Source: Paramecium octaurelia (Eukaryota; Ciliophora; Oligohymenophorea; Peniculida; Parameciidae). From it: DNA of 64,000 nt. A program made the position numbers and the translations under genes. The stretch lies in NCBI GenBank assembly GCA_905182995.1, contig CAJJDP010000169.1, forward strand, positions 65,182 to 129,181, written 5' to 3'. The notes beneath the pieces were generated by a model. That model made no database searches and had not been told where the DNA came from. It worked only from the letters and a program-made list of their open reading frames with translations. Below, piece after piece: positions 62,504 to 64,000 of this stretch. Numbering within the stretch: position 1 is the stretch's first letter; every line of letters begins with the position of its first letter.

Positions 62504-62991
62504 ATCTGATGTATTATTTTATATCCTAATTTTTCACCCAATCTTTTTTAATGTGATTATTATGAGTTAATCTGACTATCGTTTAAAAACATTATAAAAG
62601 ATTTATCAATATCAGTAGGGTCTTTTTAAAGTTCTATGAAAGGTATAAATTTATCTATCTTAAGATAATAAGACTCTTTATTTGTTCCCTTTTTATTGTT
62701 TTCGTAAATTTATAATTTATATTTTAGCACATCATAATTTATGATATAAACATGGTGCAAACTTAATAATTCATATGCTTGTTGAACCTTTATTTCAAGT
62801 AAATTAGCCTAACCACCATAACCAGGCAATTAATCTACATCAACTTTATAAAATTGATCAACATTTTACTTTATGGATAATTTAGTTGTACAATTACTTA
62901 GGTATTAATTAATTGAAACAGTATTACAAGATTTAACCGCATAATAAGCTTTTTGAATTTTCTTATTATTCTACCCATTTACTTATTTCAT
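62389..62991 (-). CDS. uncertain ORF, about 200 residues
   Basis: Open frame from ATG at 62991 to TGA at 62389, passing several TAA/TAG codons. The middle looks protein-like (QLPGYGGQANLLEIKVQQAY, HHVYIINYDVLKYKL). The last 115 nt run antisense to the PARP 3' end, so the true stop may be nearer 62.52 kb through an unseen intron. A second open frame with a better-looking start overlaps at 62.9-63.0 kb. No domain recognised. Confidence 0.35.
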
Positions 62992-63820
62992 AAAATTTTG
63001 ATTTCATTAGAGATCAAAGTAATTATAAAATAATAAACTAAGTCTCAAAGTTGAAATTTTCGTAATCATTGGTCCAATCTGAAAATGGCTTAATTAATAA
63101 TGTTATCACAACAATTAAATAATTATTTAATTATAAAGAATAATTATTAAATGATGGGGGGGGTCAATTATTATTAATTATTGAATTTCTGTTAAAATCA
63201 CATTGTTAAAAGACAAACTTACACCATTTAGAGAAAGAAAGAAAACTTAAGGTTTGTGAATTAAAAAAGAAATGCTCCTAAAATGATCTCTCCATTTATA
63301 ATTTAAGATTATATTAAAATAAAAAATTCAATAATTATGAATAGCTATATTACAAAATTTAACATTGAGAACTCAAAATTTTCACAGGTTGCTTTTAAAT
63401 TCTTTTGAATTTAGGTATAGCAATAACTGCTACAAGATTTTGGACGTCCTTGATTATATTGACAATTATTTAATTTTGAAAAATAATCGCATTGTATGTT
63501 ATTTCATGCCAATAATAATTAAATTATTGGCATCATAAATGCTGTATATCTCTTAAGAGAACTCAAGGGAGCATGAATATCCCATCAGTGTTGTCTAGGG
63601 AAGTAATAGTAATTGTTCTTTTTTAAAAAGGAAATATGTTGAAATATAGAGACTTTCAATTAGTTGAAATAACAGATGAATTCAATCATTTCAACAGCAA
63701 TCTCAAAATCTAAAAATTACTTTTCTATAGAAAATTAGCAAAAATGTGAATTTTAAGGAAGAAAATTAAGATTACTATTCAATTACAAAAAAAAGAATTA
63801 TAATACTAACTTCTGTTTTT
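62992..63820. other. AT-rich intergenic region with G run and hairpin
   Basis: About 830 bp without a convincing gene. It contains a run of eight G at 63156-63163 in otherwise A/T-only surroundings. It also has a perfect 11-bp inverted repeat with a 6-nt loop at 63506-63533. Confidence 0.6.
63506..63533. repeat. perfect inverted repeat, 11-bp arms
   Basis: The left arm ATGCCAATAAT and right arm ATTATTGGCAT are exact reverse complements separated by AATTAA. It could fold as a hairpin in RNA or serve as a palindromic protein site. It lies in intergenic DNA about 290 bp downstream of the stop of the minus-strand gene that ends at 63821. Confidence 0.8.
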
Positions 63821-64000
63821 TCATTTTTCTTTAAATGTGCTTTTTGATTTGGCAAGGAAGGTGTTGCCTTTGATTAGACTGACATTTAATTTTAAGATTG
63901 AGAATATATTATTTTGTTTTTCTTTTTTTTTCAACCTACCATCTTCTAATCTATTAAGGTCACTAATACTTCTGTTATCTTACTCCCTAAGCAACCAAAT
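63821..64000 (-). CDS. 3' end of an unidentified protein (partial)
   Basis: Minus-strand frame open from the right edge to TGA at 63823-63821, about 59 residues. It contains IWLLREQDNRSISDLNRLED, then a Lys run and a basic C-terminus ending STFKEK. The beginning lies beyond the window. No domain recognised. Confidence 0.5.

Noticed and set aside
1-64000. Standard or bacterial code with many small genes
   Set aside because: Conserved proteins (channel, kinases, PARP, lyase) continue uninterrupted through TAA and TAG and end at TGA; small standard-code ORFs are fragments of these.

Overview
This window looks like macronuclear DNA of a ciliate that reads TAA and TAG as glutamine and stops only at TGA. 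Every long gene here closes at TGA and runs through many in-frame TAA/TAG codons. The DNA is AT-rich and the genes carry very short introns (20-38 nt, usually GTA...TAG). Long multi-gene DNA with this code and these introns fits Paramecium or a near relative. Many introns here end in AAG or CAG, so I do not name a species. Gene models were built by hand; where I say a model closes, exon lengths minus introns give a whole number of codons.

Layout. 1-8 kb: the end of an unknown gene, a two-helix membrane protein (-), a hybrid histidine kinase (-), a possible cyclic-nucleotide-binding protein (-) and an ADAT2-type tRNA adenosine deaminase (+). 8.1-14.5 kb: a complete four-domain voltage-gated cation channel. 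14.6-19.2 kb: a ubiquitin-like/cytochrome b5 protein (-) and a TBCK-like pseudokinase-TBC-rhodanese protein with a beta-helix N-terminus (+). 19.3-26.0 kb: three tandem hybrid histidine kinases (+) joined by ATGA stop/start overlaps. 26.0-27.4 kb: an ankyrin-TPR protein (-) whose stop abuts the third kinase's stop. 27.4-35.8 kb: three OSCA/TMEM63-like membrane proteins (+,-,+). 35.9-43.6 kb: a paralogue of the first membrane protein, a rhomboid-like protein with Cys in the Ser position, a Ser/Thr kinase, a MORN protein, a METTL21-type methyltransferase and a ThDP-dependent 2-hydroxyacyl-CoA lyase-like enzyme. 43.8-53.2 kb: a small ORF and a 2,986-residue receptor-like membrane protein. 53.3-64 kb: an MFS transporter, a FAIM-domain protein, coiled-coil proteins, a disordered protein, a PARP with WGR and catalytic domains, an uncertain ORF and the end of another gene.

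Themes. Signalling and membrane proteins dominate: four hybrid kinases, a voltage-gated channel, three OSCA-like proteins, one Ser/Thr kinase and a possible cNMP-binding protein. Packing is extreme. Divergent starts lie 12-14 bp apart in three places, convergent stops abut, and four same-strand pairs overlap by ATGA. No rRNA, tRNA, CRISPR array or transposon was recognised, although tRNAs cannot be excluded by eye.
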